From NCBI GenBank assembly GCA_019359595.1, contig JAHHGZ010000028.1, positions 1 to 64,000 on the forward strand: a stretch of DNA of 64,000 bases. Reading direction: 5' to 3'. The notes below the pieces were generated by a model. The model was not told where the DNA came from. It ran no database searches and saw nothing but the letters and a program-made list of their open reading frames with translations. Positions 46,433 through 54,828 of the stretch are shown here, piece by piece. Positions within the stretch are counted from its first letter, which is position 1, and each line of letters opens with the position of its first letter. Source of the DNA: Cyanomargarita calcarea GSE-NOS-MK-12-04C. GTDB taxonomy: Bacteria; Cyanobacteriota; Cyanobacteriia; Cyanobacteriales; Nostocaceae. The translations under genes were made by a program, and so were the position numbers.

Positions 46433-46624
46433 AGGACTTACGCAAAAACTCTCTGAAACTCTTATCTCTACCGAAACGGAAGGCGTACAGCGCCTATGGC
46501 GTACTACCGAAACGGAAGCCGTACCGATGGAAGGCGAAGCGCCTACCGCGTCTATGGCGTACTACCGAAACGGAAGGCGAAGCGCCTATGGCGGTTAATT
46601 TTTTAATTGTTTTGCGTAAGTCCT
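46433..46624. mobile_element. MITE-like element, 192 bp, abutting the PKS gene
   Basis: The same 15-base terminal inverted repeats as the 134-bp element at 10667, and nearly the same interior, but with extra tandem copies of the cgaaacggaagg...cctatggcg unit. The right end is 42 bases before the ATG of the first PKS gene, so the element supplies most of the region directly upstream of it and may influence its expression. Confidence 0.75.
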
Positions 46625-46666
46625 ATATTTGACAAAAATTTCAACCGCAATAGTGAAGATTTAGTG

Positions 46667-49600
46667 ATGGCTGCTTCTAGGATTGGAGTTGCATTAGCAC
46701 AGTTGCACGCCGAAGTGAACAATTGTGAGAAAGCTCTGTTTAAGCTTATACAAATGAAAAAAACTATGCCTGAGAAAGCAACGGAAACTAGGAAGATAAA
46801 TAGACAACTGCAACAAACCCCAATTGCTATTATTGGGATGGCTTCTATCTTCCCGCAATCTAAAGATTTACAAGAATACTGGGAAAAAATTATTCGCAAG
46901 GTCGATTGTATTACTGATGTTCCTCCTTCCCGCTGGAGCATAGAAGATTACTACGATCCCAATCCGAAAGCACCTGACAAAACCTACTGCAAACGAGGCG
47001 GATTTATCCCTGAAATCAATTTTAACCCGATGGAATTTGGGATTCCACCTAATATTCTTGAAGTTACAGATATTTCACAGTTGCTAAGTCTGGTTGTTGC
47101 CAAAGCTACTATGGAAGATGCGGGCTACAGTGAATCAAGGCAGTTCGATCGGGAGCATACTGGGGTAATCTTAGGTGTGGCACTGGCTAGGCAATTGGCG
47201 ATGCCTTTAGGTACTAGATTGCAATATCCTATCTGGGAGAAAGTTCTCAAAAGCAGTGGCTTATCGGATGAAGATACACAAAAAATTGTTGAGAAAATCA
47301 AAAGTGGATATGTTCAATGGGAAGAGAACGCTTTTCCCGGTATGCTGGCAAACATAGTCGCTGGAAGAATTGCCAACCGCTTAGATTTGGGGGGGACAAA
47401 CTGTGTGGTGGATGCCGCTTGCGCCAGTTCATTAGGTGCCCTAACAATGGCGATCGGCGAACTAGTTGAGCATAGAGCCAACATGATGCTCACTGGCGGT
47501 GTTGATACTGACAACTCGGCTCTTGCTTATATGTGTTTCAGCAAAACCCCTGCTGTCTCCCCAAGTGAGAATTCCAAACCTTTTGATGCAGATTCGGATG
47601 GAATGATGTTGGCTGAGGGACTCGGGATGTTGCTGCTCAAACGCCTGGAAGATGCCGAACAAGACAATGATAGAATCTATGCTGTCATCAAAGGCATTGG
47701 CACTTCCAGTGATGGTCGGTATAAAAGCATTTATGCGCCGCGTCCTGAAGGTCAAGTTAGAGCTTTGCGTCGTGCTTATGAAAATGCAGGCTTCGATCCT
47801 GCAAGTGTTGGTTTGATTGAAGCACATGGCACAGGCACTATGGTTGGAGATCCATCTGAAGTTGCATCTCTAAAAGAAGTTTTTGGCGAAAACAATCCAA
47901 AAACACAATATATTGCTCTCGGAAGTGTCAAATCGCAGATTGGACATACAAAAGCGGCTGCAGGAGCGGCAAGTCTGATCAAAACGGCATTGGCTTTACA
48001 CCACAAGGTATTGCCCGCTACGATTAATATTACGAAACCACACTCTAAGCTGAATATTGAAACTTCTCCATTTTATTTGAATACGGAAACCAGACCCTGG
48101 ATTCGGAAAGAAGGAGAAGCGCCAAGACGTGCAGGAGTCAGTTCTTTCGGTTTTGGTGGCACGAATTATCATATCGTCTTGGAAGAATACCAAAACGAGC
48201 AAGACCGTCCCTATCGTTTACACAATACTGCCCAGCCAATATTGATATTTGCGTCAACACCTGAGCAGTTGTTGTCGCGCTGTGAAGATATATTGGAACA
48301 GCTGCAATCCTCCATTGGAGAGCGGCACTATATAAATTTGATTGCAGGGTGCAAAGACACAGACATTCCTGTCAAAGATGCCAGAATTGGGTTTGTTGCA
48401 GATTCTTTGGCTGAGGCTCGTAAGTTATTGCAAATATGTATTGACGGGATTAAAAATCAGCCACAAATAGAATCTTGGGAGCATCCTCAAGGGATTTACT
48501 ACCGCAAAATTGGAATGGTAACCAAGGCAAAGGTAGTGGCGCTGTTCTCAGGTCAAGGTTCTCAATACCTGGAAATGGGTCGAGAACTTGTGATTAATTT
48601 TCCTTGCTTGCGACAAAATTATGGTTTCATGGACAGCCTTTTGTGTCAAGACGGGTTGCAGCCCCTCTCAAGAACCATTTTTCCGACTCCTGTATTTGAT
48701 AAAGCTCAAAAGCTTGCCCAGGTGGAAGCGTTGCAGCGTACAGAATATTCACAGCCAGCGATTGGGGTTTTTAGCGCTGGTCTTTATCAGATATTACAAC
48801 AGGCTGGGTTGAAACCCGATTTTGTCGCCGGACACAGCTTTGGAGAACTGACAGCTTTGTGGGCTGCGGGTGTTTTTAGTGACGAAGATTACTTTTTCTT
48901 GGTCAAAGCTAGGGGTCAAGCGATGGCTGCACCAAAAGATACCCAGCTTGATGCCGGAACGATGCTGGCAGTAACAGGGGATGTGAGGCCAGTTGAAGAA
49001 ATAGTTAAGAATTTCCCACAAGTCACCATTGCTAACTTGAATTCCAACCATCAGGTTGTGCTGGCAGGGGCTAAAGCTGAAATCGCTTCATTGCAGAATG
49101 TTCTCAAGGAGCAAGGATATTCTACCTTTTTGTTACCTGTTTCGGCGGCTTTTCATACACCACTAGTAGCTCATGCACAGAACCCTTTTGCTTCTTCAAT
49201 TGAGAGAGTTACTTTTAACCAGCCCAAAATCCCGGTTTACACCAATGTCACAGGGAAGGTTTATCCAACCGAACCTCCAGCGATTAAAAAAATCCTCAAA
49301 GAACACCTGATCAATCAGGTACTTTTTAAGCAACAGATTGAAAACATCTATGCTGAAGGTGGTTATTGCTTTATCGAATTTGGACCGAAAAGCATTCTGA
49401 CTAACTTGGTGAACGATATTCTCAAGGATAAACCACATTTAGCTGTAGCCTTAAATGCCAGTCCTCAAAAAGATAGCGATCGCTGTCTTCGAGAAGCCGT
49501 TGTGCAGTTGCAGGTTGCTGGGTTGCCTTTGAAGAACCTCGATCCCTACCAACTGGAGCAGAAAATACCAGAAGTTCCAAACAAAAAGGAGTTAATTGTC

Positions 49601-52600
49601 CGTTTAAGTGCTAGTAACTATGTGTCAGAAAAAACAAAATTGAAGTTTGAAGAAGCTCTGGAAAATGGGCATCAAGTGAAATTAAACACTAGTACAACTA
49701 CAATTCCTGCCACCCAATCCATACCCACATTTGCGTCAGCGGTAGTTCCTTACAGTAATGGGAATAATGGCAATGGCGCACAGCATTCTCCAACAGTACA
49801 ACCTGCACAACATTCCGATCTGATTCCGATGAACTTTTTGCAATCAACTCCTGAACTTCCTGAGAGTTACCAACGAGTTTTAGACAGCTTAGAGTACACA
49901 CTGATAGAGTTCAATCGCCATCAACGTGATATTTTACATGTCCACGAACAATCTTTGGAGCATCAAACGGAATATACCAAAACCTTTTTTCAACTGACGC
50001 AGCAGCAGAATTCGTTGTTGGGAAATGGTAAAGCTTCTGTGCAGGAGGAAAGGAATTCAGTTGTACAGGCAAGCTCAGAGCGCAGCATGATGCGGTTTCA
50101 CGATCATCAAGCCCAAACCCTCCGTATTCACGAGCAATATCTAAACCATCAAACGGAATACACCAAAAACTTTTTCCAATTGCTCCAGCGACAATATGAG
50201 GGGCTGAAACCTGGTGATTATACTAAAGAAAGTGTGCCTGATAAAACATCAGTTGTTAGCGATCGCTCCTCTCTAGTGACTCCACTGACTACTGTTCACC
50301 CTATTGTTGAGAAAAACTCATGGGAAGATTTACCTGGCAACGGGTATATAAACAGCCCTGCACCAGTTTCAACTAACGGTTCAAGCAATGGGGCTGTAAT
50401 TACCTCCAATCACCCCATCTCCCCACCTCCCCACCTCCCCAGCACCCCACCTATTGATGGAGCTATCCTAAGTCAAGCTCTGCTAAACGTCGTCAGTGAT
50501 AAGACAGGGTACCCAGTGGAGATGCTGGAACTTTCGATGGATATGGAGGCAGATTTAGGGATTGATTCTATCAAACGTGTGGAAATTTTGGGAGCGTTGT
50601 TGGAGCTATACCCCGATTTTCCTAAACCAAATCCTGAAGAACTGGCTCAAGTACGCACCCTCGATCAAATCGTTGGGTACATGCAGACTCTTGTATCACA
50701 AATCTCCGAAGCGCCGACACCTCTGAAGGAAATCAAGGAAGAATCTCTTGAAACTGATATTCCTGAGTTCCCTATTGTCTCATCTTTAGATACACCCACA
50801 TCAGAAGTAGGCATTGATTTCGCGGATCTCAATAATATTTTGCTCAACATCGTTAGTGATAAGACGGGCTACCCAGTGGAGATGTTGGAGCTTTCGATGG
50901 ATATGGAGGCAGATTTAGGGATTGATTCCATCAAACGTGTGGAAATCCTGGGAGCGCTACTAGAACTATACCCCGATTTTCCAAAGCCAAATCCTGAAGA
51001 ATTGGCAGAACTGCGTACCCTCGGTCAAATAGCTGAGTATATGCAATCGACAGTTGACTCGGTTATCATAGGCGTGGAAGAAGAACACGGGGACACTGGA
51101 ACACCAGGATATGAGGAAATTTTCTCCACGTCTTCTTCCCAATCTCTGAATATTCTCCGCAGTCCAGTAAAACTCAAAGTTCTTCCAGAACCCGATATCT
51201 TGGATTTTACCTTACCCGATAAGCATATTGCCTTGCTTACCGATGATGGCTCCCTCACCACCTCTAAACTAGTTGAGAGTCTCACAGAACGTGGTTGGAA
51301 AACCGTTGTTTTAAGTTTTCCCCAAACTTCACTAGCACAACACTCACCTTTACCTGAAGGAATTAGTCGGGTTGTGCTTACAGATTGGAACGAAGAGCAT
51401 TTGAAACAACAGTTAGAAGCGATCGCCTCTGATTATGGCCCAATTGCCGCGTTTATTCACTTAAATCCTGCAAATCATGACAATAACAGCAATGATGTCC
51501 GCTATTTGGAAGCAGAAAAAGCCCTCCTCCGCCATGTTTTTCTGATTGCCAAACATCTCAAAGAACCGTTGAATCAAGCTGCACGTCAGGGACGTAGTTG
51601 TTTCCTTACCATTGCCCGTCTTGATGGTGAGTTAGGACTCGGAAGAAAAACCAACTTCGCAGCCATTAGTGGTGGATTGTTTGGACTGACTAAATCCTTG
51701 AATCTGGAATGGGAACCTGTATTTTGCCGAGCTATTGACTTGAGTCCTGATTTAGATGCAGAGCGATCGGTACAGTATATCCTTGCCGAACTTCACGACC
51801 CCAACCGATTGCTGGTTGAAGTTGGATATGGTTCTTTATGTCGAGTAACACTGGTGGCTGAAAGTTCACCGTCAATCGTTAACAGTCAACCATCAGACCA
51901 ATCCCAAGTTTTTCTCGTCAGTGGTGGTGCTAAAGGGATAACTGCGGAGTGCGTTATCAAACTAGCAGAGATTTATAAATGCAAATTTATCTTGCTGGGT
52001 CGTTCTAAAGCATATCCTGAACCTGTATGGGCTGAAGGTTGCTTGAGTGAAGCGGAATTAAAAAAGCGGATCGTGGATAATTTCCTGACAACAGGAGAAA
52101 AGCCGACACCAATCATGGTACAGCGAGAGTTTAATAGTATTTCATCCAGACGGCAAATTGAAAAAACCCTCTTTGCGATTGCTTCTTCCGGTGGACAAGC
52201 AGAATATCTGAGTGTGGATGTGACTGATGCTCTAGCTCTTTCTGAGCAAGTCAGCACTGCAGTTGAGCGCTTGGGTGCGGTAACAGGAATCATTCACGGG
52301 GCTGGCAATCTAGCAGATAAGCGCATTGAGAAAAAATCAGAACAGGATTTTGAAACGGTTTACAATGCCAAGGTTAAAGGACTAGAAAATTTGCTTCGGT
52401 GCGTGACACCCAGTCAACTGAATCATTTAGTCCTGTTTTCCTCAGTAGTTGGCTTTTACGGAAATGCCGGTCAATCTGATTATGCTCTAGCTAATGAAAT
52501 CCTTAACAAATCAGCACATCTCGTAAAACGCAACCATCCAAATTGTCACGTAGTTACAATTAATTGGGGTCCTTGGGATGCTGGCATGGTAAGTCCCGAA

Positions 52601-53599
52601 TTAAAAAAAGCTTTTGCCGAGCGAAACATCGAGACTATCCCGATTGATATTGGGACTCAAATGTTAGTTGATGAACTGGCTGGGGCAAATCAAGAAGTAG
52701 TGCAGATAGTGATTGGCAGTCCCATAAAATACACACCTGAAGCATTAACTGGCGAGTTGAAAAAGTTTCGCATTCAGCGTAGATTAACATTAGCAGCCAA
52801 TCCATTTTTACAAGACCATGTAATTGCCAATCGTGCTGTTCTCCCAGCTACTTGTGCGATGTCATGGATTGCCAATACCTGCGAGCAACTCTATCCAGGT
52901 TACAAATTCTTTAGCTGCCAAAACTTCAAAGTTTTGAAGGGAATAGTATTCGAGGAAAATCTTGGGAATGCATACACTCTAGACTTGGAAGAAACAGATA
53001 ATAATGGTAACAATGAAATCGAGTTTCATGCTAAGATATGGAGCAATAACTCCGAAAAAACTCTTTATCATTTCAGTGCCCAACTGAAGCTTAAACGGCA
53101 AATTCCAGTCGCTCCTAGCTATGAATCGTTGAATTTAGAACGAGATGAAACAACCCCATATTCTAGTACATCATTTTATCAGAGTGGGGAATCAAGCTTA
53201 TTTCATGGAGAATCTTTTCAAGGCGTAAAAACGGTCTTAAATATTAGCCCTGAAAAGATAACGATAGAATGCATTTTACCAACTCTCAAAGATAGAGAAC
53301 AAGGGCAATTTCCAGTCCAAACGTTCAACCCTTATATTGTTGACGTTAACATACATCCCCTGTGGATTTGGACACAGTATTTTCATCAAGAAGGTTGTTT
53401 GCCTTCAGAAATCAAACATTTTGAACAGTTCGCAGAGATTCCATTTGATGAAACCTTTTATATGTCTTGTGAAATTCAGTCAAAGACAGACTCGGCTGTA
53501 GTTGCTAATGTCATAGCACACAACCTTCAAGGACAAATATACTCACGTATGCTTGGGGCAAAGGGAACTGTATTACCTAACAGCTTGATAACCAGATAA
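46667..53599 (+). CDS. HglE/PfaA-like type I polyketide synthase: KS-AT-ACP-ACP-KR-DH
   Basis: A 2310-residue multidomain synthase. KS about 50-500 with Cys 252 (DAACASSLG), His 387 (EAHGTGT) and His 427 (IGHTKAAAG). AT about 620-930 with Ser 724 (GHSFGE). A linker with two similar helical repeats (HEQSLEHQTEYTKTFFQL, HEQYLNHQTEYTKNFFQL). Two near-identical ACPs with Ser 1301 and Ser 1421 (LGIDSIKRVEIL). KR about 1740-2000 with VSGGAKGITAECV and Tyr 1939/Asn 1943 (QSDYALANE). A C-terminal hot-dog dehydratase-like domain with His 2051 (LQDHVIANRAVLPAT). The layout and KS type are those of heterocyst glycolipid and PUFA synthases. The ATG at 46667 is preferred: the frame stays open to a TTG at 46607 but that lies inside a MITE-like element. 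An ATG at 46754 is also possible. Confidence 0.9.
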   Translation: MAASRIGVALAQLHAEVNNCEKALFKLIQMKKTMPEKATETRKINRQLQQTPIAIIGMASIFPQSKDLQEYWEKIIRKVDCITDVPPSRWSIEDYYDPNPKAPDKTYCKRGGFIPEINFNPMEFGIPPNILEVTDISQLLSLVVAKATMEDAGYSESRQFDREHTGVILGVALARQLAMPLGTRLQYPIWEKVLKSSGLSDEDTQKIVEKIKSGYVQWEENAFPGMLANIVAGRIANRLDLGGTNCVVDAACASSLGALTMAIGELVEHRANMMLTGGVDTDNSALAYMCFSKTPAVSPSENSKPFDADSDGMMLAEGLGMLLLKRLEDAEQDNDRIYAVIKGIGTSSDGRYKSIYAPRPEGQVRALRRAYENAGFDPASVGLIEAHGTGTMVGDPSEVASLKEVFGENNPKTQYIALGSVKSQIGHTKAAAGAASLIKTALALHHKVLPATINITKPHSKLNIETSPFYLNTETRPWIRKEGEAPRRAGVSSFGFGGTNYHIVLEEYQNEQDRPYRLHNTAQPILIFASTPEQLLSRCEDILEQLQSSIGERHYINLIAGCKDTDIPVKDARIGFVADSLAEARKLLQICIDGIKNQPQIESWEHPQGIYYRKIGMVTKAKVVALFSGQGSQYLEMGRELVINFPCLRQNYGFMDSLLCQDGLQPLSRTIFPTPVFDKAQKLAQVEALQRTEYSQPAIGVFSAGLYQILQQAGLKPDFVAGHSFGELTALWAAGVFSDEDYFFLVKARGQAMAAPKDTQLDAGTMLAVTGDVRPVEEIVKNFPQVTIANLNSNHQVVLAGAKAEIASLQNVLKEQGYSTFLLPVSAAFHTPLVAHAQNPFASSIERVTFNQPKIPVYTNVTGKVYPTEPPAIKKILKEHLINQVLFKQQIENIYAEGGYCFIEFGPKSILTNLVNDILKDKPHLAVALNASPQKDSDRCLREAVVQLQVAGLPLKNLDPYQLEQKIPEVPNKKELIVRLSASNYVSEKTKLKFEEALENGHQVKLNTSTTTIPATQSIPTFASAVVPYSNGNNGNGAQHSPTVQPAQHSDLIPMNFLQSTPELPESYQRVLDSLEYTLIEFNRHQRDILHVHEQSLEHQTEYTKTFFQLTQQQNSLLGNGKASVQEERNSVVQASSERSMMRFHDHQAQTLRIHEQYLNHQTEYTKNFFQLLQRQYEGLKPGDYTKESVPDKTSVVSDRSSLVTPLTTVHPIVEKNSWEDLPGNGYINSPAPVSTNGSSNGAVITSNHPISPPPHLPSTPPIDGAILSQALLNVVSDKTGYPVEMLELSMDMEADLGIDSIKRVEILGALLELYPDFPKPNPEELAQVRTLDQIVGYMQTLVSQISEAPTPLKEIKEESLETDIPEFPIVSSLDTPTSEVGIDFADLNNILLNIVSDKTGYPVEMLELSMDMEADLGIDSIKRVEILGALLELYPDFPKPNPEELAELRTLGQIAEYMQSTVDSVIIGVEEEHGDTGTPGYEEIFSTSSSQSLNILRSPVKLKVLPEPDILDFTLPDKHIALLTDDGSLTTSKLVESLTERGWKTVVLSFPQTSLAQHSPLPEGISRVVLTDWNEEHLKQQLEAIASDYGPIAAFIHLNPANHDNNSNDVRYLEAEKALLRHVFLIAKHLKEPLNQAARQGRSCFLTIARLDGELGLGRKTNFAAISGGLFGLTKSLNLEWEPVFCRAIDLSPDLDAERSVQYILAELHDPNRLLVEVGYGSLCRVTLVAESSPSIVNSQPSDQSQVFLVSGGAKGITAECVIKLAEIYKCKFILLGRSKAYPEPVWAEGCLSEAELKKRIVDNFLTTGEKPTPIMVQREFNSISSRRQIEKTLFAIASSGGQAEYLSVDVTDALALSEQVSTAVERLGAVTGIIHGAGNLADKRIEKKSEQDFETVYNAKVKGLENLLRCVTPSQLNHLVLFSSVVGFYGNAGQSDYALANEILNKSAHLVKRNHPNCHVVTINWGPWDAGMVSPELKKAFAERNIETIPIDIGTQMLVDELAGANQEVVQIVIGSPIKYTPEALTGELKKFRIQRRLTLAANPFLQDHVIANRAVLPATCAMSWIANTCEQLYPGYKFFSCQNFKVLKGIVFEENLGNAYTLDLEETDNNGNNEIEFHAKIWSNNSEKTLYHFSAQLKLKRQIPVAPSYESLNLERDETTPYSSTSFYQSGESSLFHGESFQGVKTVLNISPEKITIECILPTLKDREQGQFPVQTFNPYIVDVNIHPLWIWTQYFHQEGCLPSEIKHFEQFAEIPFDETFYMSCEIQSKTDSAVVANVIAHNLQGQIYSRMLGAKGTVLPNSLITR

Positions 53600-53618
53600 A
53601 AGCGATCAACCAATTTCT

Positions 53619-53644
53619 GATTTTGGATTTAATAATCCAAAATC
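53619..53644. terminator. hairpin after the first PKS gene
   Basis: Perfect 11-base arms GATTTTGGATT and AATCCAAAATC around TAAT, 20 bases past the stop. No T-run follows, so it may be a processing site or a partial terminator. The rest of the spacer to 53937 has no supported gene. Confidence 0.4.
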
Positions 53645-53937
53645 CAATTAATAAAAGTTGATAGCTGATACCAAATCGTCAAAACAGTGTTTTTATAATC
53701 CGTAATATAGCGGTTTCCATCCGGATGAGTTACAGGTTCACCCTGGTTCATCAGCCTGCTACCCTCCAAGAATGCGTACAGCGGCTACTGCGGTTTTTAA
53801 ACATAATCTGAATTCCTCTAACTCTTGTAGGGGAGCCAGTGCGTTGCTTATTTTCCCCCCCGTTGTAGCACCTGGCGTTGGGCATCCCTGTCCGCCCAAA
53901 TATGCAACAGCTTACCTATTAATCTGGAGTTAAAAAT

Positions 53938-54774
53938 ATGTTGAATAGCTTAGTCGCTCGACCAGTAAATATCTTAAACAACTTTATCGCTCGCCCAAAC
54001 GATTATCCCTTTAGAAGATTTCTCTGGAAAACTTGGTACAACTTATTCGCATCCAATTTTGGTAATATTAAAATTGCTTTTATAAACTATGGGTATACAG
54101 ATTTACAACCGGATGCAAAACAGTTAGAATTGAGTAGTTCTGAAGAAAAAGAACGTTACTGCATTCAACTGTATCATCATGTAGCAAATGCTATTCCCCT
54201 CTTTGGATTGGATGTTCTTGAAGTGGGATGTGGACGTGGTGGAGGTTCTTCATACATTACACGTTATTTACACCCAAGAACAATGACAGGGATTGATATC
54301 TCTGAAAGTAATATTTCATTCTGTCAAAAATATCATTCTGTTCCAAAACTAACTTTTCGTGTAGGGGATGCAGAATCTCTAACATTTAATGACTGTTCAT
54401 TTGATACTGTAGTTAATGTTGAATCATCACACTGTTATGGTTCAACGGAGCGCTTTTTTACCGAGGTTTATAGAGTTCTTCGTCCAAATGGGCACTTTTT
54501 ATTTGCTGATTTCCGACCCAAAGACGCAATTGACAAAACAACAAAGTTGCTAGAAACATCCGGTTTTAAAATTTTAAAATCAGAAAGAATTACTGCAAAT
54601 ATTCTGAAAGCTATGGATTTGGAGAACGAGAGAAAGCTAGCAATCATTAACCAAGATATTCCCAAACACTTACACATAGTTGCCAATTGGTTTGCAGGAT
54701 GCCAAGGAACTCCAGTCTATGAAGCATTTCAAAATAGAAACCTTGAATACCTGTGCTATGTCTTGCAAAAGTAA
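53938..54774 (+). CDS. class I SAM-dependent methyltransferase
   Basis: A 278-residue methyltransferase. The SAM motif is LDVLEVGCGRGGGSSYITRY, followed by GIDISESNISFCQKYH, GDAESLTFNDCSFDTVVNVE and RVLRPNGHFLFADFRP. The N-terminal part (INYGYTDLQPDAKQLELS) and the core resemble the mycobacterial phthiotriol/phenolphthiocerol methyltransferase, which O-methylates a long polyketide-derived chain. O-methylation of the locus product is therefore a good guess. It stands between two synthase genes on the same strand. Confidence 0.88.
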   Translation: MLNSLVARPVNILNNFIARPNDYPFRRFLWKTWYNLFASNFGNIKIAFINYGYTDLQPDAKQLELSSSEEKERYCIQLYHHVANAIPLFGLDVLEVGCGRGGGSSYITRYLHPRTMTGIDISESNISFCQKYHSVPKLTFRVGDAESLTFNDCSFDTVVNVESSHCYGSTERFFTEVYRVLRPNGHFLFADFRPKDAIDKTTKLLETSGFKILKSERITANILKAMDLENERKLAIINQDIPKHLHIVANWFAGCQGTPVYEAFQNRNLEYLCYVLQK

Positions 54775-54828
54775 CTCTCTCAACACTATAGCCGCTAAAG
54801 ATAAGCAATTGGCAAGAGGATTTAACTC

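Noticed and set aside
47314-52293. Several minus-strand frames of 60-120 codons opposite the first PKS
   Set aside because: Shadows of a clearly coding plus strand; Ser/Cys/Ile-rich composition typical of antisense reading.
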